Assembly (NCBI RefSeq): GCF_035998295.1
Contig: NZ_DASYHS010000014.1
Span: 1 to 18,300 of the forward strand
Source: DASYHS01 sp035998295
GTDB lineage: Bacteria; Pseudomonadota; Alphaproteobacteria; Azospirillales; Azospirillaceae
Length of the DNA: 18,300 bases
Direction of reading: 5' to 3'
Below are positions 6,776 through 13,767 of the stretch, in pieces. How positions within the stretch are numbered: the first letter of the stretch is position 1; each line of letters starts with the position of its first letter. The notes under the pieces were generated by a model, which worked only from the letters and a program-made list of their open reading frames with translations, had not been told where the DNA came from and made no database searches. Both the position numbers and the translations under genes were made by a program.

Positions 6776-8333
6776 AGCGGCGATCCTGCGTCCAGTCCGG
6801 AACTGCTGGCGCGTCGAGAACGCCTCGCGGGCGGCCTGCCTGATCGACGGCGACGCCTATTTCGCCGCGGCGAAGCAGGCGATGGCCGAGGCCCGCCATT
6901 CGATACTCCTGCTGGCCTGGGACTTCGCCGAACGCGCGCGCCTGCGGCCCGGGGACCCCGATCCGGCCGAACCGGACCGGATCGGAGACCTGCTCCGCAG
7001 CCTGGTCGACCGGCGCGACGGCCTGGAGGTCCGGGTGCTCGTCTGGGACAAGGCGGCCTGGCTCGCCCTCAGGCGCCGGCGCATCCCGGGGGCGCAGGCC
7101 CGCAACCTCGATCACGGCCGCCTGCGCTACGTGCTCGACGACGCCCATCCGGCGCTCGCGGTCCATCACCAGAAGGTCCTGGTCGTCGACGACGCGGTCG
7201 CGTTCTGCGGCGGCATCGACTTCGCCGCGAATCGCTGGGACACCCGCGCGCACCGCCTCCACGAGCCGCGGCGGCGCAAGCCCTCCGGCCGGCCCTACGA
7301 GCCGCATCACGACGTGATGATGCTCGTCGACGGGGATGCGGCGCGGGCGCTCGGCGATCTGGCCCGGGACCGCTGGTGGCGGGCGACCGGCGAACGCCTG
7401 GTCCCGCCGCCGCGGGGCCGCGCCATCTGGCCCGGCGGCGTCGAACCGGACTTCCGCGACGTCCCGGTCGGCATCGCGCGTACCGAGCCGGCATGGCGGG
7501 GCCGCCCGGAGACCAGGGAGGTCGAGCGGCTGTACCTGGACTCGATCGCCGCGGCGCGCGAGACGATCTACATGGAAAGCCAGTACCTGGCATCGCACCG
7601 CATCGGCCAGGCCCTGGCCCGGCGCTTGGCGGAGCCGGACGGGCCCGAGGTCGTCATCGTCAACCCCAAGCAGGCGCCGAGCTGGCCCGAGCAGCTCGCC
7701 ATGGACAACGCGCGCACCGCGATCGTCTTCGACCTCAGGCAGGCCGACCGCTTCGGGCGCCTGCGGGTCTATGCCGCGCTCGTCGACGGCGCCGAGATCA
7801 TCGTCCACTCCAAGGTCACCGTCGTCGACGACCGCTTCCTGCGCATCGGCTCGTCCAACCTGAATGCCCGCTCGATGGGGACCGACACCGAATGCGACCT
7901 GGCGATCGAGGTCGTGCCCGGCACCCCTGGCGAGGCGGCGGTCCGGCGCGGCGTGCGGCGGATTCGCGACCGCCTCGTCGCCGAGCACCTGGACGTGCCT
8001 GCCGGACGCCTCTCGTCAACCGTCGACCGGCACGGCAGCCTGGTCCGGGCCATCGACGCCCTGAACGCCCCGGCCGGACGGCGGCTGGACGAGTTCCCGC
8101 CGGCCCGGCCGGAACGCGCTTCGACCTTCGCGCACGACGTCCTGACCGACCCACCGGCCCCTCCCGGCAAATGGCCCGACAGATGGCTGCGCCGGCACGC
8201 CGGCTCCGGCCGGGCCGGCCTGGTCGGCGCGCTGTCCGCCGTCGCGGTGGTCGCGACCGTCGCCTGCGCCGTGACCTGGTGGATCGGCAGGCCCGGGCAC
8301 CGCGGCCGGGACGTCCCGTTTCCTTCCGCCTGA
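6729..8333 (+). CDS. Phospholipase D / cardiolipin-synthase-like protein with C-terminal membrane anchor
   Basis: Two-repeat PLD-superfamily enzyme, probably a phosphatidyltransferase or phospholipase acting at the membrane. With ATG 6729 it is 534 aa. The first HKD motif is in VHHQKVLVVDD (His about 147, Lys 149, Asp 154), followed by FCGGIDFAANRWD. The second is in VHSKVTVVDD (His about 360, Lys 362, Asp 367), followed by GSSNLNARSMGTDTECD. Both catalytic triads are intact. A single membrane helix lies at about 497-519, close to the C-terminus. Long relatives in this group often continue into a multi-span VTT/DedA domain; here only one span is present. ATG 6729 has GGAAAG about 10 nt upstream; ATG 6699 and TTG/ATG 6657/6660 are alternatives. 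The stop is 11 bp from the convergent oxidoreductase gene. Its substrate is unknown. Confidence 0.9.
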   Translation: MMRSGTTEAPTLPDREAAILRPVRNCWRVENASRAACLIDGDAYFAAAKQAMAEARHSILLLAWDFAERARLRPGDPDPAEPDRIGDLLRSLVDRRDGLEVRVLVWDKAAWLALRRRRIPGAQARNLDHGRLRYVLDDAHPALAVHHQKVLVVDDAVAFCGGIDFAANRWDTRAHRLHEPRRRKPSGRPYEPHHDVMMLVDGDAARALGDLARDRWWRATGERLVPPPRGRAIWPGGVEPDFRDVPVGIARTEPAWRGRPETREVERLYLDSIAAARETIYMESQYLASHRIGQALARRLAEPDGPEVVIVNPKQAPSWPEQLAMDNARTAIVFDLRQADRFGRLRVYAALVDGAEIIVHSKVTVVDDRFLRIGSSNLNARSMGTDTECDLAIEVVPGTPGEAAVRRGVRRIRDRLVAEHLDVPAGRLSSTVDRHGSLVRAIDALNAPAGRRLDEFPPARPERASTFAHDVLTDPPAPPGKWPDRWLRRHAGSGRAGLVGALSAVAVVATVACAVTWWIGRPGHRGRDVPFPSA

Positions 8334-8344
8334 GGGATGCGCCG

Positions 8345-9718
8345 CTACCGCTCCGGCTCGCAGCCGGAGAGCCAGGCCGAGAGCGGCACCGGCCGCGCCG
8401 GTGGCCGGGCCGAGGGCGGAGCCGGCTCGCCCGCATCCAGGCTGGCGGCGGCCGCGGCCAGGTGCTGGACGGCGCCGGCGCAGACCCGGCCCTGGCAGGA
8501 TCCCATCCCCGCGCGCGTCGCGAGCTTGACCGCCGCCGCGCTGCCCGCGCCGAGCCGGGCGGCGGCCTCGATCTCGCCCGCGGTCGTCCCCTCGCAGCGG
8601 CAGACCACCGTGTCGGGGCCGGCAAGGCGGTAGATGCCCGGGCGCACGCCGCACCATGCCGCCAGCGCCCCGCGGAACCGGGCCAGCCGCGCGGCGCGCA
8701 ACGCCTCGCCGCGCGCGGCCGGCGGCGCCGGCAGACCGAGATCGCCCGCGATCGTCCGGGCCGCGCGCGCGCCGGCAAGCAGCGCCAGGTCGGCGCCGCC
8801 GATCCCGGCGCCGTCGCCGGCGGCGTAGATGCCGGGCAGGCTGGTCCGCCCGGCCGCGTCCGTCGTGGGATGCCAGCCGCCCAGCGCCGGATCCCAGGCA
8901 AGCCGGCAGCCGGCCTGGGCCGCCAGTTCGGGATTGGGCCGCACTCCGAAGCCGAGCCCGACGGTGCGCGCGGGGATGCGTCGGACGACCGGACCCGCCG
9001 GTTCCCAGTTCCGGTCCAGCCGCACGATCTCGACCCCCTCGGCGCCATGCTCCGGCCCGCCGAGCACCGCCGCGACGGCGGCGCCGCGCAGGACCGGGAT
9101 GCTTCGCCGCCTCAGCGCAAGCTCGAGGCCCATGCCCCGCAGCAGCAGCCCGGGCGCCGCCGCGAGGCCGGCCAGGGTGGACGGGCCCGGCCGGGCGGCG
9201 GCGTCCACCACCGCGGCGACCTCCGCCCCGGCCGCGGCGAGCTGGGCGGCCGCCAGCAGCGGCAGCGGCCCGGCTCCCGCCAGCACCAGCGGCCCTTGGG
9301 GCAGGACGGCGGCGCTTTTCCACAGAAGCTGCAGCGCGCCGACCCCGAACACGCCCGGCAACGTCCATCCCGGCACCGGGACGAACAGCTCGACCGCGCC
9401 CGGGGCGAGCAGCACCGCGTCGGGAACGAGCGTCTCCAGGCGGCCGGCGGGCGTCAGCACCCCCAGGCGCCGGTCGGCGTCCAGGGTCACGGCGGCGTGG
9501 CCGGCGCGGTGGTCGATCGCGGCGCACTCCGCGACCCGCCGGCGCAAGGCCGCGCCGCGCCGGTCCCGGCCGCCCGGCCCGGCGCGGAACACCTGCCCGC
9601 CGGCCTCGCGCCCCTCGTCGACGAGCACGGCGGCGACGCCGGCCTCGGCCAGCCCGAGGGCCGCCGTCATGCCCGCCGGACCGGCGCCCACGACCACCAC
9701 GCGCGCGGCCGGGCTCAT
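8345..9718 (-). CDS. FAD/[2Fe-2S] oxidoreductase, alpha subunit of a three-component amino-acid dehydrogenase
   Basis: 457-aa flavoprotein of the HcnB/LhpB/opine-oxidase subunit A type. An N-terminal Rossmann motif VVVVGAGPAG (about 7-16) binds FAD. A second dinucleotide fold starts at VLAGAGPLPLL (about 145-155). IYAAGDGAGIGG (about 297-308) is the FAD-contacting GD motif. The C-terminal BFD-like domain has four cysteines in a CxC-x32-C-x4-C pattern (C373, C375, C408 and C413), expected to hold a [2Fe-2S] cluster. In this family electrons from an amino acid oxidised by the DAO-like subunit pass through such flavin and Fe-S centres to the respiratory chain. The ATG at 9718 overlaps the stop of the small [2Fe-2S] gene by 4 bp (ATGA), and GAGG lies just upstream. 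It is the last gene of the operon. The substrate cannot be assigned from this subunit. Confidence 0.9.
   Translation of the reverse strand: MSPAARVVVVGAGPAGMTAALGLAEAGVAAVLVDEGREAGGQVFRAGPGGRDRRGAALRRRVAECAAIDHRAGHAAVTLDADRRLGVLTPAGRLETLVPDAVLLAPGAVELFVPVPGWTLPGVFGVGALQLLWKSAAVLPQGPLVLAGAGPLPLLAAAQLAAAGAEVAAVVDAAARPGPSTLAGLAAAPGLLLRGMGLELALRRRSIPVLRGAAVAAVLGGPEHGAEGVEIVRLDRNWEPAGPVVRRIPARTVGLGFGVRPNPELAAQAGCRLAWDPALGGWHPTTDAAGRTSLPGIYAAGDGAGIGGADLALLAGARAARTIAGDLGLPAPPAARGEALRAARLARFRGALAAWCGVRPGIYRLAGPDTVVCRCEGTTAGEIEAAARLGAGSAAAVKLATRAGMGSCQGRVCAGAVQHLAAAAASLDAGEPAPPSARPPARPVPLSAWLSGCEPER
8351..8369. other. Perfect hairpin at the convergent PLD/oxidoreductase gene ends
   Basis: CTCCGGCT and AGCCGGAG form a perfect 8-bp stem with a CGC loop, about 18 bp after the PLD-like stop codon and inside the last codons of the minus-strand oxidoreductase. 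No T-tract follows, so it is at most a weak terminator-like element. Confidence 0.35.
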
Positions 9719-9972
9719 GCCAGCCTCACATCCGCGCCGGCGCGGACCGGGGCCAGGCAGGCCCGCTCCCGCACGCCGCCGTCGATCGAGACCAGGCAGC
9801 CCTGGCAGCTTCCCATCAGGCACAGCGGGCGGAACCCGTCGACGCCGGCCAGCAGCAGCGCGGCAGCGAGGCTCACGCCCTCCGGGGCCTCCGCCGGCCG
9901 GCCGTCGATGGTGAAGCGGACACTCGCGCCCGGCGGACCCGCATGGCGGAAGCGGGGGATCACGGCTGGCAT
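9715..9972 (-). CDS. Small (2Fe-2S)-binding protein, gamma subunit of the dehydrogenase
   Basis: 85-aa ferredoxin-like protein with the family layout FTIDGRPAEAPEGVSLAAAL (about 20-39), then the cysteine cluster CLMGSCQGCLVSIDG (C51, C56, C59) and a fourth cysteine in ERACLAPV (C72). Relatives are HcnA and the gamma subunits of D-hydroxyproline dehydrogenase and opine oxidases. It most likely forms an electron-transfer complex with the two flavoproteins encoded on either side. No Shine-Dalgarno is visible; the start lies 13 bp inside the upstream DAO-like gene, so translation is probably coupled. Its stop overlaps the next start by 4 bp. Confidence 0.9.
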   Translation of the reverse strand: MPAVIPRFRHAGPPGASVRFTIDGRPAEAPEGVSLAAALLLAGVDGFRPLCLMGSCQGCLVSIDGGVRERACLAPVRAGADVRLA

Positions 9973-11147
9973 GGTGTGAAGCGGTCGGGGTCGAAGGGCG
10001 ATAGGTCGATCTCCGGCGTCCGCCCGGCGGCCAGCGCCGCGACGGCCCGGCCGGTGATGGGGGCCAGCGTGATCCCGTCGCCCTCGTGGCCGGTCGCGAC
10101 GATCAGGTTGTCGAGGATGCGGCTGCGGCCGATCAGCGGCTTCTGGTCGGGGACGAAGGGGCGCAGCCCGGCGAAGGCGCGCAGGACCCGCGTCCCGGCC
10201 AGCGCCGGATAGCGCCGCAGCGCGCCGGCGATAATGGTCGCGAGCCCCTCGGGCGACACCGTGCGCCCGAAGCCCGCGAACACGCGGGTGCTGCCGAGGA
10301 CGCATTGGCCGGTCGCGGTGGTCTCGGCGACGAAGCCGTAGCCGAGCCGCGTCTCCGCGTCCGCGTCCCCGGCCGCCGCCTCGGGCCGGGACTTGGCCGC
10401 GAGATAGCGGCCGGACACCAGGACCCGGCGCGGCGCCGCCGCCGTGCGTTCGGTGACGGCAAGCTCGCCGCGCCGGGGCTCCACCGGCAGCACGACGCCG
10501 GCGAGCGCGCCGAGCGCGGCGCTGGCGGCCCCCGCGGCGAACACGTATTGCTCGGCCCGGACCATGCCGGCGGTGGTCGAGAGGCCGGCGATCCGCGCCC
10601 CGATGCGCTCCACCGCATCGACGCGGGCCGGCCACAGCGTGCGCGCACCCAGTCCCTGCGCGCCCGCGACGAGGGCGAGCGTCATGGCGTAGGGGTTGAC
10701 CTTGGCCTCGCCGGGCGCGAAGGCGGCGCCGCGCATCCCGGGGGCGATGCCCGGCTCCAGGGCCGCCAGCTCCGCGCGGCCGACCAAGCGCACGTCCAGG
10801 CCGCGGCCGCGCACGGCTTCGGCATGGGCGGCGACCGCCGGCTCGTCGGCCTCGTCCTCGATCAGCAGCAGTCCGCCGCAGGTCTCGAACTCCGTCCGGC
10901 CGGGAAGGCGCGCGACCAGGGCCGGGTACAGCGCCTGGCTCGCCGCGGCGAGGTCGAGCGCGGTGGCACTGGTCTTGGTCGAGACGGAGACGTAGCCGTC
11001 GCAGGCCCCGGAACTGCCGGCGGCCGGGCCCGAGGCGTCCAGCAGGACGGTGCGGATGCCCGCCGCAGCCAGATGCCAGGCGCAAGACGCGCCGATGATG
11101 CCGGCGCCGATGACGGCGACCTCCGCCTCGATCGCGCCGCCGGTCAC
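9960..11147 (-). CDS. FAD-dependent oxidoreductase (DAO family), beta subunit of the dehydrogenase
   Basis: 395-aa flavoprotein of the D-amino-acid oxidase/glycine oxidase family. It is the probable catalytic subunit that oxidises the amine carbon of an amino acid. FAD Rossmann motif AVIGAGIIGASCAWHLA (about 11-27), then LLDASGPAAGSSGACDG, a typical flavin-pyrophosphate segment. RAFAGLRPFVPDQKPLIGR and ATGHEGDGITLAP near the C-terminus are standard DAO C-terminal features. HcnC, LhpE-like and opine oxidase B proteins share this design. The GTG start at 11147 overlaps the racemase stop by 4 bp (GTGA), which supports it over longer readings. Position between a racemase and two electron-transfer subunits suggests a D- or imino-type amino acid substrate; which one is not visible. 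Confidence 0.91.
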   Translation of the reverse strand: MTGGAIEAEVAVIGAGIIGASCAWHLAAAGIRTVLLDASGPAAGSSGACDGYVSVSTKTSATALDLAAASQALYPALVARLPGRTEFETCGGLLLIEDEADEPAVAAHAEAVRGRGLDVRLVGRAELAALEPGIAPGMRGAAFAPGEAKVNPYAMTLALVAGAQGLGARTLWPARVDAVERIGARIAGLSTTAGMVRAEQYVFAAGAASAALGALAGVVLPVEPRRGELAVTERTAAAPRRVLVSGRYLAAKSRPEAAAGDADAETRLGYGFVAETTATGQCVLGSTRVFAGFGRTVSPEGLATIIAGALRRYPALAGTRVLRAFAGLRPFVPDQKPLIGRSRILDNLIVATGHEGDGITLAPITGRAVAALAAGRTPEIDLSPFDPDRFTPCQP

Positions 11148-11827
11148 GGCGCCGCCGGAAGCAGGGCGGCCCGGAACCAGCCGATCATCGTCACGGCGTC
11201 GAAGACCGGCAGCCCCGTCGCCGCCGCCACGGCGGCGCGGTAGGGCGGCAGGTTCGCGCATTCCAGCACGATCGCGCCGGTCTCGGGATGATCCGCGACC
11301 AGCGCCAGGCATGCCGCGACGGTCTCGCGCCCGGCGGCCTCCCGGTCGAGGTCGGGGCGCTCGCCGCGGATCATGGTGGCGAGCGCCCCGCCGGGGTCGA
11401 GCCCGCGGACCGGGATGTCGGGCGGGGCGCCGGCGGCCTCCAGATGCGCGGGCGTCAGGGCGACGGCCGAATAGGTGACGATGCCGGGCCGCCGCCCCGG
11501 CGCCAGCAGGGCCGCGACACTCCGGATCTGGAGCAGCGCCGAGGTGGCGACCGGAACCGGCAGGCGGGCCGCGAGCTCGCGCTGGAACAGCGACAGGAAC
11601 CCGCAGGTGGTCGTGACGCCGATGCAGCCTTCCCCCGCAAGCCGCAGTCCCGCCTCGACGAAGGCGCCGAGCAGCGGCGCCGGGTCGCCGTGCACCGTGG
11701 CGCCGACGCTCGCCCCCGCCACCCTGGCGTAACGCACCGGGAACGGGAAGGTCTCCGGGCAGCCGACGTCGCCGGGGATGCGCAGGAAGCCGGTGTCGAG
11801 CATCAGGATGCCGATCGGCGCGCTCAA
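11144..11827 (-). CDS. Aspartate/glutamate-racemase-family protein
   Basis: 227-aa member of the cofactor-independent two-cysteine racemase superfamily (Asp/Glu racemase, hydantoin racemase, maleate isomerase relatives). The N-terminus PIGILMLDTGF fits the first strand. The first catalytic cysteine is likely in GVTTTCGFLSLFQREL. The second is in VLECANLPPY, a segment typical of one uncharacterised branch of the family. I chose TTG 11827 because it overlaps the upstream stop by 4 bp (TTGA), has GGGGAGGG (11832-11839, minus strand) 4 nt before it, and keeps the first beta strand; the next ATG, at 11803, would cut that strand. In the operon it may interconvert L and D forms of an imported amino acid before oxidation by the downstream dehydrogenase. 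Confidence 0.82.
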   Translation of the reverse strand: MSAPIGILMLDTGFLRIPGDVGCPETFPFPVRYARVAGASVGATVHGDPAPLLGAFVEAGLRLAGEGCIGVTTTCGFLSLFQRELAARLPVPVATSALLQIRSVAALLAPGRRPGIVTYSAVALTPAHLEAAGAPPDIPVRGLDPGGALATMIRGERPDLDREAAGRETVAACLALVADHPETGAIVLECANLPPYRAAVAAATGLPVFDAVTMIGWFRAALLPAAP

Positions 11828-12750
11828 GCCGCCCTCCCCAGTCGGCGGTAGATCGGCAGCAGCAGGGACGGCAGCAGATAGATCGGGAACTGCGCGACCG
11901 CGACGAACAGCAGCAGCGCAGGGTCCGCGCCCGGCAGCACCGCCAGGAGCAGCGCCGCGTTGCGGTTGCCGCCGACGAAGCCGACCGTCGTTGCGACGCG
12001 CATGCCGGCCGGACGGAACGCCGCGGTGCCGAGGACCTGCATGCCGAGATTGGCAGCGAAGGCGGCGGCCGCGTAGAGCGCCACGTCCTGCGGCCGGGAC
12101 GCGACATGGGCGGGCACCCCGTCCATCAGGGCCACCGCGAACAGCAGCAGCAGGATCACGCCGACCCCGTCGATCTCGGCGGCGCGGCGCGCGAGCCGGG
12201 CGGGTCCCGCGAGGGCGCGTAGCGCCAGCGACGCCAGCAGCGCGCCGCCGACCACCGCGGCCAGGCGCGCGAACAGGGCCAGCGGCTCGGCGATCGCGGC
12301 GCCGGCGGTCAGAGCGGCCACCGGCGGCAGGGTCAGCGGCACCAGCAGGGTCGCGGCGACGACGGCGACCAGCGCCGTCGCCGCGTCCAGCCCGAGCAGC
12401 AGCGAGAGCGCCGGCGCCGAAAGGATCGGCGGCATCGCCGCGACCAGCGCCAGCGACCGGCGCAGCTCCTCGGGCAGGCCCAACGGCGCGGTCGCGGCCC
12501 AGACCAGGGCGGGCAGCGCCAGCAGCACCCAGCCCACGGCCAGTGCGGAGACCAGCGGGCGGCCGAGCGTGAGCCGGAGCGACGGCCAGTCGATCCGCAG
12601 CATGCTCAGCACGAGCAGCGCCACCACCGCGACGGGCAGCAGCGGGTTCAGGCGCGCGGCCAAGCCGGGCAGGGCGAGGCCCAGGACGATGCCAGCCGGC
12701 AGCACGACGCGCGTCCATGCCGCAACCGTCCGCAATCCCAGTCCGATCAC
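11824..12750 (-). CDS. Bile acid:sodium symporter (BASS)-family transporter
   Basis: 308-aa integral membrane protein with about nine to ten hydrophobic spans. The family signature FVGGNRNAALLLA (about 268-280) is the crossover region of BASS/ACR3-type transporters, and the PPILSAPALSLLLGLDAATA segment (about 121-140) is the matching first repeat. BASS proteins use sodium or protons to move organic anions, and several import keto acids or amino-acid-related compounds. Start GTG 12750 follows a weak GGGGGAAAC. The 3' end overlaps the racemase start by 4 bp, so the transporter is part of the amino-acid operon and probably brings in its substrate. Export cannot be excluded from sequence. Confidence 0.82.
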   Translation of the reverse strand: MIGLGLRTVAAWTRVVLPAGIVLGLALPGLAARLNPLLPVAVVALLVLSMLRIDWPSLRLTLGRPLVSALAVGWVLLALPALVWAATAPLGLPEELRRSLALVAAMPPILSAPALSLLLGLDAATALVAVVAATLLVPLTLPPVAALTAGAAIAEPLALFARLAAVVGGALLASLALRALAGPARLARRAAEIDGVGVILLLLFAVALMDGVPAHVASRPQDVALYAAAAFAANLGMQVLGTAAFRPAGMRVATTVGFVGGNRNAALLLAVLPGADPALLLFVAVAQFPIYLLPSLLLPIYRRLGRAA

Positions 12751-12820
12751 GTTTCCCCCGACCGAAGCGATCCGCCGGCAACACTAGCGGGGCAGGAGCC
12801 GCCGCGCCAGCGGCGCCCGT

Positions 12821-13459
12821 TCAGGCCTGCTCCTCGAGGGCGAGCCGGATGCCCAGGCCGATCAGGACGACACCGACCAGCCGGTCCAGCCAGGCGCCGA
12901 TTGCGGGCCGTCGCCGCAGGGTGCCCGTCATGCCGGAGGCGCACAGCACCAGGAAGGCCTCCCAGACGATCGCGACCAGGATCACGATCAGGCCCAGAAG
13001 AACCGTCTGCGCCGCCGCGTGGCCGAGCGCCGGGTCGACGAACTGGGGCAGGAACGCCATGAAGAAGATCGCGACCTTGGGATTCAGCACGTCGATCGCC
13101 ACGCCCTGGCGGTAGGCGCTCCATGGCGTCACCCGGCGGTCTTCCGCGGCACCGGCCGGCGCGAACGCGACGCCCGGGGATCTGAGAGCCTTCCAGCCGA
13201 GATAGACGAGATAGGCCGCCCCCACGTACTTCACCACCATGAAGGCGGTCGCCGAGGTCGCCAGGATCGCGGAGAGGCCGAAGGCGGCGGCGAGCACGTG
13301 GATGAAGGCCCCGGAGCAGACGCCGAGGGACGAGGCGATCCCGACCCTCCGGCCGTGCGCGACGGTCCGGGTCAGGATGTACACGGCGTCCGGCCCGGGG
13401 GCCACGTTCAGCGCGACAGCGGCGCTCAGGAACAGGGCCCAGTGATGCCAGTCGTACAT
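12821..13459 (-). CDS. LysE/RhtB-family amino-acid exporter
   Basis: 212-aa membrane protein of the LysE translocator family, which exports amino acids or small amino-acid-like compounds. The N-terminal signature is VALNVAPGPDAVYILTRT (about 15-32), where GPD is the family hallmark; YLVYLGWKAL and DVLNPKVAIFFMAFLPQFVD also match. About six membrane spans are predicted. The ATG start has a strong GGAGGGAG (13464-13471, minus strand) 4 nt upstream. It is 70 bp upstream of the BASS gene on the same strand, so it may be the first gene of that operon. It also diverges from the NRPS gene across about 310 bp, leaving it open whether it serves the catabolic operon (overflow protection) or exports the NRPS product. 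Confidence 0.92.
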   Translation of the reverse strand: MYDWHHWALFLSAAVALNVAPGPDAVYILTRTVAHGRRVGIASSLGVCSGAFIHVLAAAFGLSAILATSATAFMVVKYVGAAYLVYLGWKALRSPGVAFAPAGAAEDRRVTPWSAYRQGVAIDVLNPKVAIFFMAFLPQFVDPALGHAAAQTVLLGLIVILVAIVWEAFLVLCASGMTGTLRRRPAIGAWLDRLVGVVLIGLGIRLALEEQA

Positions 13460-13563
13460 GGCGCTCCCTCCGTCCGGCCCGTGCGGGCGACGGCCGCCAT
13501 TCAGCAGCAGAAGCCGCGGGTGGTCAAGCGCCGGTCGGGCCCCGCGCCGCGGCTGGCGCTCGG

Positions 13564-13573
13564 GGAATATTCC
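13564..13573. promoter_or_regulatory. Perfect palindrome GGAATATTCC upstream of the LysE gene
   Basis: A 10-bp perfect palindrome about 105 bp upstream of the lysE-like start, at the GC-rich side of the divergent region. It could be half of a regulator site for LysE control, for example by an Lrp/AsnC- or LysG-type regulator, but none is encoded in the window. By length alone it could be chance. Confidence 0.3.
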
Positions 13574-13609
13574 TTCCGACGGCAGTTCGCGGCGTTTTCT
13601 GGGTTTCGC

Positions 13610-13767
13610 CCTCGAGGTGTATGATTATCCATATAGATGCTTAGTATTGAATACCCTTGCATTCCGAATATCCATAATTTCATCTGTGGAAGTTGTTGAG
13701 TTTATCCAAGGTAATGTTACCGTGATTACGGTCTCCCACGTTATTGAACTGTCACATTGCGAATTTT
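13610..13767. promoter_or_regulatory. AT-rich control region with repeated TATCCA motifs and overlapping palindromes
   Basis: Base composition drops sharply from the genome's high GC to about 60% A+T over roughly 160 bp, right before the NRPS gene. TATCCATA occurs twice in the same orientation (13626-13633 and 13669-13676, 43 bp apart, about four helical turns). TATCCA recurs at 13703-13708 and ATCCATA at 13776-13782 just inside the gene. Two inverted repeats overlap: GGTAATGTTACC (13710-13721) and CCGTGATTACGG (13720-13731). Candidate promoter boxes are TTGAAT (13647-13652) with TATCCA/CATAAT (13669-13678). The pattern suggests a regulated or silenced promoter (for example by an AT-binding MucR/H-NS-like protein), which is inference. 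Confidence 0.6.
13710..13731. promoter_or_regulatory. Overlapping inverted repeats, putative operator
   Basis: GGTAA-TG-TTACC (13710-13721) and CCGT-GATT-ACGG (13720-13731) share two bases. GTAAT at 13711 can also pair with ATTAC at 13725. The arrangement allows mutually exclusive structures or two adjacent dimer sites about 37-58 bp before the NRPS start. Confidence 0.45.

Noticed and set aside
9960..12107. Single 715-codon minus-strand frame running through the racemase into the DAO-like gene
   Set aside because: The N-terminal third is out of frame with the recognisable BASS and racemase proteins. The GTG at 11147, coupled to the racemase stop, is the natural start of the DAO-like protein.
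13501..13683. 60-codon minus-strand ORF in the AT-rich region
   Set aside because: No ribosome binding site and no family resemblance; its composition changes abruptly with the AT-rich boundary, as expected for non-coding DNA.
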